The notes under the pieces: generated by a model
Databases searched by the model: none
The model's input: only the letters and a program-made list of their open reading frames with translations
What the model was told of the DNA's origin: nothing
Part shown: in pieces, positions 55,301 through 60,984 of the stretch
How the letters are laid out: every line of letters starts with the position of its first letter
How positions within the stretch are numbered: position 1 is the first letter of the stretch
Translations under genes and position numbers: made by a program
NCBI GenBank assembly: GCA_947462335.1
Contig: OX381717.1
Span: 18,901,166-18,965,165, forward strand
Length of the DNA stretch: 64,000 nucleotides
From: Harmothoe impar
Taxonomy: Eukaryota > Annelida > Polychaeta > Phyllodocida > Polynoidae
Direction: 5' to 3'

Positions 55301-57884
55301 ATGCATGAATGCAGCACTGGCGAGGTACTCACCAAGGCTGCATTCATGCATCATGATTACCAAGTGCATGATGCATTAGGGCATCATGCCATCTTTAAGG
55401 GTTAAGGAAGTGGGAGAAAATACATCTAGGCATGGTTGGTATCAAATCAAAGCAGTGTCTGAATTGCATAAGCCAGGGCTTCTATATGAGAATTTACAAT
55501 TTATCTTGTATTTTGAAGGAAGAGGTTTGAATGCAGGTCTGCAACTAGCTCTCTTCGGGGGGCGGTTTGTTTTTCGATAAGGTGGAACTAGATTAATTCA
55601 ATGGTGGATTTTCATGGGACGAGGTGGAAACAGGGACTTGATTTGTACACAAAGCTATATTTTGAAGGGGCCATGTAACATAATGGACCATGCTTTAATA
55701 GTTTACTCTCTAGAGACCTTAATAATTGTTCGATTTAGAAGCTGTTAAAACTGGCATGAAGCTATTTATCTCCATATCTAAGCCAGTTAGGGTGGAACTC
55801 TTATGGTCCATCCGGGCTGTGGTTGGGTTTGTTTGAACTGATGACCCCCCTCCCCATTTCTTACGGGCCTGGGATGACTGTCTGTCCATCGTTTTGTTTA
55901 AACGGGAATGGTTCTGTTGTGGCGGGGTTTGGCCTTGGGATTACTGCCCGAGGCCCGAGTAATTTCATAAAAATTTCTACGATAATCATTTCAAAATAAC
56001 ATTAGGCCTACATTCACCTGAAATACTGCCCCATTAAAAAACAAACAAAAAACAACAACAACTGGGCAATGCCTCGTTTTGGTTAACATGGGCGTCAATG
56101 GGATCACCCTGCCCAATTGTTCACCACTATGGTGGCCCTAGACCCCTAAATTCGACATGACGACACATGCCATTTTGAGGCTTAGTGACATGGGACAGGA
56201 GGAAATAATAGATAGTGACATGGGACATGGGTCATTTCTTAAAGACGCACTGAACCCAGGACCTAACCCTGCCTAGTTTTGTACGGAAATGACGTCGTGG
56301 GTTCAGTGCACCTTTAAAATCGACATGGCGAAATGGGCATTTCTTAAAATCGATATGGTGACATGGGCATTTCTTGAGTTCAAGATGGGACTCTGGGACC
56401 CCCTCATCAAGGGCCCCACTATGGTAGAACAGCAGTTGAATACAGACTGTGCTAGGCCTTACCTGCCCGTATGCTATGACGACGACCAGCACCACCTGGG
56501 CTACCAGTATAAGCAGAATGATGGCCGCATACTGCAGAGAAATAGAAACATACATTGTATTTTTTCTAAATACAAGATTCACTATGCTTAACTATAGGAA
56601 AGGCCGTATTCAATGCCCTCTTTGAATACAATGTGGCCGTATTCAATGGGCTAAGCAAGACAGTTTTTCTTCATTATATGGCCTCAAATAAAAAAACAAA
56701 TGCAAATGCCAACTACATACTCATGGGGGCTGGGGCATTGTATGGCGTGGGATAATTAACCCTTTAAGGACGGATGTCACTAAAAGGTGACATTTGTCGT
56801 CATGATCACCAAAGCAGCACTGACCAGTTACTCGCCAGGGCTGCATTCAAGCATCATTACAATAAAGGGCATGATGCATTAAGGCATGATGCCGTCCTTA
56901 AATGGTCAAGTAGAATTTTGACATAATGTAATCGAAAACCCCTATAACCAAATAACGTATGTCCTACATCAACCGTGTGTTACGTGAACATAACTTGTAA
57001 CAGTAATCTACTTAGCTTACATCATGAGTCCTATACAGAATTTTAAAGCCTAAAAGTCTAAGAATTCTTATTGTTACATGTAAATAGAAACCTTTATAGT
57101 TATATAGAGGGTCTATTAGTGGACATTCTAACATTTTAGTCCAATTGGAGAACACCCCAAAACCTGACCATACATATAAAGTTTAAAAAAACCATATTTC
57201 ACCTTCATACTGAGAAATAAAGTTTCGTTGGGCATCACCCTAAAATTTGACAATATAGTATTTCAGTCTAGTTACACATCACCCAAAAAATCTGACCATA
57301 ATATAAGTTAACGTTGGATATTGCCCTAAAATCTGACCATATAAAGTTCAGTCCAATTGTACATCACCCAAAAGTGTGACCAGTGGACACACTGTCGTGG
57401 GAACGTGGACAGAAAATCTTCCCAAACTTAAAATTTTGCCAATCTTAAAAACATGACAATCTTAAATTTAAGATTCTAAATACCAGGTGGCACTATGGTA
57501 TTATACCCGGCGCAGTTGTCCCCAGTTGTGTTTGATATCAGTTTCGAAAAAGAAAGAAAGAAAAGGGGGTTCAGAGGCAGAGCCCTCGATCTGATACAAT
57601 ATACTACCAACAATAAATAAATAAGGGTCAAAAAAGAAAAACAGGTGGTGCCACCTTGTGATAATCATGTATATTAAATGTCTTCAGTCTTCTGTAGATA
57701 ATCTCAAACGAGAGACGAGCCCCATAAAGTGACCTTACCGTGGCTAGCATACACTTGTTATCGCAGCACGCACCACACATCCCGAGGACGGTGATGACGA
57801 AGATCACAATACCAATCACGATAAACGCAATGGCCAGGTTATTCACCAGCGGGCCAAGGTCAATAGGCGGGATAGTCGAAGGTC
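39109..57884 (-). CDS. Tetraspanin (eight exons; N-terminal exon(s) not in window)
   Basis: Minus strand, exons in coding order: 57884-57739, 56531-56463, 54807-54700, 53589-53514, 42007-41889, 41281-41195, 40582-40535, 39123-39109. All have AG/GT borders and matching phases. They encode TM2 with GMCGACCDNKC, a cysteine-rich turn; TM3 (YAAIILLILVAQVVLVVVIA); then the large extracellular loop with FNDRIKDEV, LQCCGVDS (CCG hallmark), VTCCKSEF, RNC and ACYERA, giving six cysteines; TM4 (YVIIGLSIYLGIQ, FLLAIFAIYLAVMIGK); and a four-residue tail KEKY then TAA. About 220 residues are visible; TM1 would lie above 57884, probably beyond the LINE B insertion. Tetraspanins organise membrane microdomains with integrins and other partners. 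Closest to the CD9/CD63/TSPAN type in layout; the subfamily is not resolved. Confidence 0.93.
39472..39700. mobile_element. TTAA-type MITE family A in the last tetraspanin intron
   Basis: Left end degenerate (AACTTTTAACGGCGG). GCATGAATGCAGCCCTGGCG, CCGACCCAATGGGATTGAG, GGCGAGTTACTCGC and TGCATCATGATGACAAA are kept. No exon in 39124-40534 beyond it. Confidence 0.65.
40763..41135. mobile_element. MITE family C in the tetraspanin gene, 373 bp
   Basis: TAGGCCACTCAAAAAAAG...TTTTTGAGTGGCCTA, with TTTCTCATCACTGCG inside the left end and the conserved AAGCTTATACTGTCAGTAATGCA block. It lies in the 612-bp intron between exons 40535-40582 and 41195-41281. Confidence 0.85.
41312..41562. mobile_element. 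TTAA-type MITE family A in the tetraspanin gene
   Basis: Left TTTAACCCTTTAAGGATTGC, inner GAGTAACTCGCTAG and GCGAGTTACTCACCAGG, right end GATGAGTTAA. It lies in the 607-bp intron between exons 41195-41281 and 41889-42007. Confidence 0.75.
42008..42608. other. Tetraspanin intron left of the 10.3-kb element
   Basis: Contains an inverted pair ACATCTTCATCTGCCC/GGGCAGATGTAGATGG..AA (about 42149-42240), a short MITE-like pair, and no exon. Confidence 0.4.
42615..43155. promoter_or_regulatory. Left TIR: tandem promoter-like modules
   Basis: Repeats of a 45-80-bp module containing CCAATCAGAGG (CCAAT box), GCCGCCATTTGG (YY1-like on the other strand), GGTCACGTGACC (E-box, seven exact CACGTG plus two variants), CATTTGCATAAT (octamer, six) and GGCCACGCCCCCTTG (GC/KLF box). 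Two modules carry ACCGGAAGCG (ETS). CACGTG starts lie near 42704, 42783, 42828, 42929, 42974, 43024 and 43076. Confidence 0.75.
43180..43312. repeat. G-rich tract (GGGGGA)n
   Basis: Long G-runs with A interruptions, potentially able to form G-quadruplexes. Gly-rich reading frames over it are not genes. Confidence 0.85.
43347..43389. other. Perfect 19-bp GC-rich hairpin
   Basis: TCGCCTCCTCCCTACCCCC (43347-43365), five-base loop, then the exact complement GGGGGTAGGGAGGAGGCGA (43371-43389). It lies between the left TIR array and the first small ORF. Confidence 0.9.
43903..44045 (+). CDS. Small ORF 1 of the 10.3-kb element, with CRE promoter
   Basis: ATG at 43944 (GTCAAAATGACC), 33 codons to TGA 44043-44045: MTGAGYVAVAQETVM.. 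LKEGLPRTTALV. A perfect CRE (TGACGTCA) is at 43903-43910 and CAGTTTTTTTGTCAAAATG leads into the start. The same leader and CRE at the same spacing occur at 46301/46345. The N-terminus ([YF]V.V......V) is also loosely like that ORF. Possibly a first exon, as AAG|GTCTAC at 44013 could be a donor; no partner exon found. Function unknown. Confidence 0.4.
44046..45710. other. Element interior: GTCGAATTT-type repeat and a third CRE
   Basis: 44103-44480 holds diverged copies of a dispersed repeat around ATGTCGAATTTAAGAAATG/ATGTCACATGTC, also seen at 47198-47440, 48594-48800 and 56140-56420. A CRE with context TGACGTCAGCGGCGTC is at 44785-44792, and an ATG lies 34 bases beyond it (44827), opening only 12 codons. 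A palindrome GTCGCGGATCCGC/GTGGATCCGCGAC is at 44631-44677. Confidence 0.5.
45711..45935 (+). CDS. Small ORF 2 of the 10.3-kb element
   Basis: ATG at 45711 (AATTATGGGTGG), 74 codons to TAG 45933-45935: MGGDHYPPADIGECWRAEAY, SLWWRHLSEISRH, SVFLPYKFIPTLHVVIAEGY. Three Trp and no low complexity. A splice-donor-like GTACGT immediately follows the stop. I do not recognise a family, and whether it is translated is open. Confidence 0.4.
   Translation: MGGDHYPPADIGECWRAEAYRDINQSLWWRHLSEISRHRLEPNTYLMESLSVSVFLPYKFIPTLHVVIAEGYSS
46301..46308 (+). promoter_or_regulatory. CRE (TGACGTCA) upstream of small ORF 3
   Basis: Perfect ATF/CREB site 36 bases before the ATG at 46345. The preceding GCGTCGTCGAAAATAGTG resembles AACGTCGTCAAAATTAAGC before the CRE at 43903, so the two promoters look homologous over about 60 bp. 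No TATA box. Confidence 0.6.
46345..46608 (+). CDS. Small ORF 3 of the 10.3-kb element, helical protein of 87 aa
   Basis: ATG at 46345 in context GACAAAATGGCT; the frame opens upstream at a GTG in the CRE, but the ATG is the likely start. The N-terminal third is MAHRVNFVVVSRSVIEAAVE; the middle is charged and Ala/Glu/Gln-rich (QQREEVERQRAAAEEGVADE), predicted coiled coil; the end is PPAILQMLKDYDVI. Base composition is more GC-rich than its surroundings, which suits a coding sequence. No family recognised. Shares leader and CRE with small ORF 1. Confidence 0.55.
   Translation: MAHRVNFVVVSRSVIEAAVEKEFAAAQQREEVERQRAAAEEGVADELMTELADQLIRQSVEQAKQQVCREQGLPPAILQMLKDYDVI
46609..47192. repeat. GTCT and GT microsatellites within a broken family B MITE
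   Basis: (GTCT)n at 46839-46873, (GT)n with GAGC/GAGA variants at 46881-47000. GTAGGTAGGTCGGG (46767) and GTAACCCGACCGACC (47122) are family B-like sub-ends split by the repeats. Confidence 0.7.
47196..47440. mobile_element. Dispersed repeat with GACGGGTAAAA end
   Basis: Starts GGGGCCCCCAGACGGGTAAA and ends CCCCCGTCTAGGGGCC, an imperfect inverted pair. Inside are five units of AATCGACAAG(T/G)GACA. A second copy begins CCCCAGACGGGTAAAAT at 48597 and runs to about 48800; related pieces lie at 44103-44480 and 56140-56420. Confidence 0.6.
47441..49900. other. Element interior without recognisable genes
   Basis: Contains a hairpin-like GGTGTCTCCTAAGACTCAGGG/CCCTGAGTC at 47805-47842, a truncated family C MITE (48183-48411), and AATAAATAGAAGA-type AT-rich stretches. 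No ORF above 95 codons; the 47928-48212 frame has no motif. Confidence 0.45.
50160..50945. repeat. Higher-order repeat with six GTGTATACAAA..CTACAGGGGGTG cores
   Basis: Cores near 50194, 50288, 50492, 50573, 50682 and 50884, each GTGTATACAAA(An)G(C/A)CTACAGGGGGTG followed by (A/T)TTAA.G. They sit in a larger unit duplicated at about 50165-50560 and 50560-50935. That unit also has TTTTCACCTAGAGAGGGG, CGGCCGGATGA.TGCATG and CCTTTCCACCCTTAAATCAA. The centre of each core, TGTATACA, is a palindrome. Purpose unknown. Confidence 0.75.
51260..51940 (+). CDS. Ala-rich repeat protein of the 10.3-kb element, 226 aa
   Basis: ATG at 51260 in a good context (TTCAGCATGGCG). Residues 1-55 are ordinary and polar (MASSGITLRSTKCEHPNTTT..), then VEVRFYQDSYGWLDSVRATS. 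From about 60 on it is an Ala-rich, probably helical region with few charges, ending in EDAAAAAALDTYD repeated and then TAA. The GCT/GCN codon run produces open frames in other phases and strands (poly-Leu, poly-Ser), which are shadows. The last coding segment and its 3' flank are duplicated twice downstream (52062-52270, 52359-52443). No family recognised; the Ala bias may be slippage of a GCT repeat in a real gene. Confidence 0.55.
   Translation: MASSGITLRSTKCEHPNTTTEQRQHHTEETTMVTDELTSSNVEVRFYQDSYGWLDSVRATSAAVAAARARREALTAVRATHTAYEVANVANNAAVTLATAARAANVLATVTALAADAAAADAAATANGVAVAAAARASAINACTAAKNRACFADTSRNVAVAAIADAHDAGLRAVAFADVAVDANRVAQSTATAAEDAAAAAALDTYDAAAAAAEDAAAAALDTYD
51941..52560. repeat. 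Tandem duplications of the ORF end plus E-box/octamer flank
   Basis: Two further copies of the unit: Ala codons, GACACCTATGACTAA stop, AACTTAGTAGGTGTT, TTTACAAACAAAGAGAGCCACGTGG, GGCTTATTATGCAAATGAAG. The codons remain in the coding phase of each copy (52062-52270 ends LDTYD; 52359-52443 ends AYD). The flank already contains CACGTG and ATGCAAAT, so the array merges into the right TIR. Confidence 0.75.
52561..52897. promoter_or_regulatory. Right TIR: tandem promoter-like modules
   Basis: Mirror of the left TIR: TTATGCAAATGAGG (octamer), GTCACGTGACCAAATGGCGGCC (E-box plus YY1-like), CTGATTGGCTGG (CCAAT, reverse) and AAGGGGGCGTGGCC (GC box), then GAGTAATAAACAGTACTTAAG and the terminal CAATATATACTACT. 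Module number and order differ slightly from the left. Confidence 0.75.
52904..53440. other. Tetraspanin intron right of the 10.3-kb element
   Basis: Unique AT-rich sequence with a CTCGTG/CACGAG pair around 53034-53070. No exon until 53589-53514. Confidence 0.45.
53444..53494. mobile_element. TTAA-type MITE reduced to 51 bp
   Basis: TTAA-CTCTTTAAAGACTATGATG ... TTAATCCTTAAAGGG-TTAA, with TTAA on both sides (53440-53443, 53495-53498). It is about 20 bp from the donor side of tetraspanin exon 53514-53589. Confidence 0.7.
53590..54699. other. Tetraspanin intron, no feature
   Basis: AT-rich. ACGGGTGATGCCA(A/T)TTGGCATCA appears twice at 54365-54425 as a short inverted/direct motif pair. No exon. 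Confidence 0.4.
54828..55152. mobile_element. Inverted-repeat element with GTGGCGTAGGAA ends
   Basis: AGTGGCGTAGGAAAAGGGGG at the left and TTGCTTCCTACGCCTCTGCAC at the right, with long G- and C-runs inside. Non-coding, 23 bp from tetraspanin exon 54700-54807 on its acceptor side. Confidence 0.6.
55185..55401. mobile_element. TTAA-type MITE family A
   Basis: CCCTTTAAGGATGCATGTCG, inner CTGGCGAGTAACTCGCCAGG and CTGGCGAGGTACTCACCAAGG, right end CATCTTTAAGGG-TTAA (TTAA right; left flank reads TTAT). Confidence 0.8.
55402..56238. other. Tetraspanin intron, no gene
   Basis: Unique sequence plus the start of the ATTCGACATGACGACA repeat at 56140. No motif-bearing ORF. Confidence 0.4.
56239..56317. 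mobile_element. 79-bp palindromic MITE, copy 2
   Basis: TTAAAGACGCACTGAACCC ... GGGTTCAGTGCACCTTTAA. Same length and centre (GACCTAACCCTGCC, TTTTGTACGGAAATGACG) as 22142-22220. It is inserted in the CATTTCTTAAAATCGACATG repeat. Confidence 0.75.
56760..56908. mobile_element. TTAA-type MITE family A, 149 bp
   Basis: TTAA-CCCTTTAAGGACGGATG ... GATGCCGTCCTTAAATGG-TCAA, one palindromic block (CCAGTTACTCGCCAGG). In the tetraspanin intron between exons 56463-56531 and 57739-57884. Confidence 0.8.
57125..57395. repeat. Tandem repeat around CCTGACCATA..AAAGTT.AGTCCAATTG
   Basis: About four diverged units with TCAGTCCAATTG, ACATCACCC(A)AAA and TCTGACCATATAA. Intronic. Confidence 0.6.
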
Positions 57885-58564
57885 CTGCAAACAGACAAGT
57901 ACTTAAAGTTAGTACATACATGTACATCTGATTAGAAATGAGCCAGAATGCTTATATAATTATATTATATAACTAGATATATGAGACATTTTCACCAAAA
58001 AGTGATACCCATTCCTAAATGCTATAAATGTTTTTTACTTCACGCTGTACATATTTTGGCGAGATTTCACGGAAATGAAAATCTGCAAAAAATTTATTGC
58101 GCACATATTTATCCAGTATTGAATTAAAGTGCCAAATTTCAGAAATCTGCCAAATTTGGAAATTGTAATTTTAGATATTTTCGCACTGTACGTATTTTCG
58201 TGGATTTTGCCGATTCTAAGATCTGCGAAAAAAAATGTACGGTGTGAATATTCATCCTGTATAGTCATGCAACTACCATACTGCAAAATTCACGAATGTA
58301 AATCCATGTGAAATTGTACTTTTCGTGGTATGGCAGCCATTGGAGTGTAAACACCAACAGCAGCGCGCTCTGAGGTTTTTCTTCAAATACGGACTTTAAA
58401 GACAAGTTAGGATATTTATCCAGCGACAAAGTTGTGTATAAGGGCATACTGCACCTGTACAGACACTTTATTACGCCATACCGGATTAATTACGACCTAT
58501 TACAGCCAGAATACTACTGGAGTAGGAGAGCTGCACTGTACACCGGTGTCACACTACGGTCAAC
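57885..58564. other. Tetraspanin intron and 5' side of LINE B
   Basis: 58026-58330 has repeated GCGCTGTACATATTTTGGCG / CGCACTGTACGTATTTTCG motifs related to family D MITEs. From about 58325 the sequence is probably the LINE B 5' UTR; its exact start cannot be fixed. No TM1 exon for the tetraspanin was found here on the minus strand. Confidence 0.45.
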
Positions 58565-60298
58565 ATGGCGACTGGAGGTGAAGGCAGTGACACTTCTATA
58601 ATGAGGGAGCAAGCCCTAGGGTCTATACAGGATATTCTCAGGCCTACCAAAGCTACACGCAACACCCCAGGAGTGGAATATGAGACTGTACAAAAGGTAG
58701 GAAACGTGCTCGACTACCTGATGACAGATTCGGCGTGTATAAGGCAGTCTCTGGAGTTTAGCCAGGAGGAGATTAAGGATCTTAAATCCAATAGTGTGAA
58801 ATTACTCCTGGCAAACAAAACCCTGGAGAAAAAGCTAGCTGAGAACGAGCGCCAAGTACGTGTAAATACGGGTGATATAAAGGAAAATTTTTCACTCATT
58901 AACGTAGTAGACCACACCACACGCAGGAGGAACTTAATTATTGAAGGCATCCCCTTTTCTCCCAAGGAGTCGACCAGACGGGTAGTTTTTCAACTCATGG
59001 AAGCCATAGATCCTGGTGCTGATATATATGAAATCGATTACGCCTATCGTCAAGGCTCACCCACGGCGACCAGCAGGAACATAGTAGCAGTACTTATGAG
59101 AGGGGACACTCGTGACAAAATACTCGCGCAGAAGGGTAATCTTAAAGGGCATCCACTATATGGTAGAGTTTTCTTGTCAGAGGACAGTAATAACGAAGTA
59201 AGGAGACAAAAAGCAGATATTGCAGCCATCGCCAGATTAGCCTATGACAGCAAAGAGGTAGTGAAACAGAGGGGACGTGGCCTGGTATATGAGGGGCGCT
59301 TCTACACTCATAGTGCCTTAAATGACCTGCCACCAGCCCTCAGGATTGCAAACACTAAGACAGTAGTCACAGATGAATATGTCGCATATGTTTCATACAA
59401 GAAAGCTGTGTTTGCCGGAGCCCTCGACAAAGCTGATCGTATATTGGATACTTACACCCCCAGAGCTGCCAAAGCAATAGCCAAGACCATTGACTGCCCA
59501 GCCTGGAACGGTATAGATGAGGATGTACTGACGGAGCTTAATATTCTAAAATTCGAGCAAGACAAGGAGCTACTCCAAGTGCTGCTCAGCTCATCCCCCC
59601 GTAAATTATTGGAGGCAACCAGCTGTACGCACTGGGGCATAGGCTGCTCATTAAGGGCAAAAGCCCTGGAGAAGGGCACCTATAAGGGAAAGAATCGTGG
59701 AGGAGCAGTCCTCACTGAAGTCAGACGAAGACTAATGGGAAAATTTGACATTAAGACCCCTCCAGCAACTCCAACCGCTGCCGCTGTAGAGGTAAAGCCG
59801 ACCACGCCCACTGACACTGCAGTTGTGATACCTGTGAGCATCGAAACCACCCCTCCACCTCTGGCTACTCCTCTAGCGCTGAGCCCCCTGGCTGGGGCGC
59901 CCACGCGTACATTGGTGATAACACAGGTCTCACCGACTGCTACTACTACTACAGCGGCGCAGCAGGTTAAGACACCTATCAGAATGGAAGACCTGCAAAA
60001 ACAACATGGCTCCCCACAGCAGAAAACTGCTGACGTCACGGTAGTTGATGTCCATGATGCACCTAAGATGACCCCCCAGAAAACTGCTGACGTCACGGTA
60101 ATTGATGCCCCTGATGCACCAAAGATGACCCCCCGACCACAACGTAGTGCCAAGGTGAAAACTGGGAAAAAAAACCAAGAAGTGAAAAAAAGTCAAGAGA
60201 CATTGAATCTACAGCAGCGTATCATGGGAATGGGACAATTCTTTTCTCCAAAAAAGAACAAGAAGAACTCTGAAGCCTCCACCTCTAAGCCGCAATAG
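58565..60298 (+). CDS. LINE B ORF1: coiled coil, RRM-like and NADAR-like domains
   Basis: 577 aa, intact, ATG at 58565 in context CAACATGGCG. Residues 55-115 are a coiled coil (LEFSQEEIKDLKSNSVKLLL). About 120-250 is an L1-ORF1p-like RRM and C-terminal domain (RRNLIIEGIPF, DYAYRQGSPTATSRNIVAV, GRGLVYEGRFYTHSALNDLP). About 255-400 matches the NADAR fold: DEYVAYVSYKKAV, DKADRIL, NILKFEQDKELLQVLLSS, LLEATSCTHWGIGC, YKGKNRGGAVLTEVRRRLMG. The Glu of the VEQAYQ motif is not at the aligned position (Val at about 273; Glu271 is two residues earlier), so catalysis is doubtful. The C-terminal 170 residues are Pro/Thr-rich with a duplicated KTADVTV(V/I)D..DAPKMTP unit and end in RIMGMGQFFSPKKNKK, loosely like a PCNA-binding motif. 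Confidence 0.8.
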   Translation: MATGGEGSDTSIMREQALGSIQDILRPTKATRNTPGVEYETVQKVGNVLDYLMTDSACIRQSLEFSQEEIKDLKSNSVKLLLANKTLEKKLAENERQVRVNTGDIKENFSLINVVDHTTRRRNLIIEGIPFSPKESTRRVVFQLMEAIDPGADIYEIDYAYRQGSPTATSRNIVAVLMRGDTRDKILAQKGNLKGHPLYGRVFLSEDSNNEVRRQKADIAAIARLAYDSKEVVKQRGRGLVYEGRFYTHSALNDLPPALRIANTKTVVTDEYVAYVSYKKAVFAGALDKADRILDTYTPRAAKAIAKTIDCPAWNGIDEDVLTELNILKFEQDKELLQVLLSSSPRKLLEATSCTHWGIGCSLRAKALEKGTYKGKNRGGAVLTEVRRRLMGKFDIKTPPATPTAAAVEVKPTTPTDTAVVIPVSIETTPPPLATPLALSPLAGAPTRTLVITQVSPTATTTTAAQQVKTPIRMEDLQKQHGSPQQKTADVTVVDVHDAPKMTPQKTADVTVIDAPDAPKMTPRPQRSAKVKTGKKNQEVKKSQETLNLQQRIMGMGQFFSPKKNKKNSEASTSKPQ

Positions 60299-60984
60299 AG
60301 ACACTGATAGTCCAATATGTAATAGGTCCTAGAACCGTATATTAATTCATAAGCTATATATTTGAACGTATGTATGATAAACTACAGCAAAGGCAACCTG
60401 TGTCTCGGCGCCCTATCAAAAGGAGTAACATAATGGTCATGACCCTCACTGCTCGGTTGTACTAGCGTATATTGACCTCATGCTAAAGTAAATATGAAAT
60501 ATACCTGCACTATAACTGTACCAGACTGTTCCTCTAGGGTTAGAACGACTGTGACTTATTGCCTAGACGAGGTTAGTGGGTCAGTAGTCGTCCTGACATA
60601 ACTACAGAGAGGACAACATAGGTACTGCATTGAATAACACTTGAACTCAGCGAGCTGGAACTGTGCCAATATAGTGCTTTTGTTTACATAGAGTACACCC
60701 TCAGTGGAGTAAGCTGATTATGGAGACTAGACTGAGTCACAGCCTGTATGTTTATATTTATAATAATTTTATATGTTACAGCATACATAACGAAGATTTT
60801 CCTATCTCATGTATATATGTTTTAATTCCTACAAATGTCTATTAAAAGTGTTAATACAATTACATAGAGCGTGCTGTTAACCTAAACTGCCATACCTACA
60901 AGTGATGTCCATATGTAATAGTCGTTATCATTATCATTCCATCCATCATCATCAGAACCCAAGTGTACCATACTATTGTATAAA
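60299..60984 (+). other. LINE B spacer between ORF1 and ORF2
   Basis: AT-rich, no ORF, no SGNH hydrolase and no A-tract, unlike family A. I did not find the CCTAATGAGA hairpins here. Confidence 0.5.
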
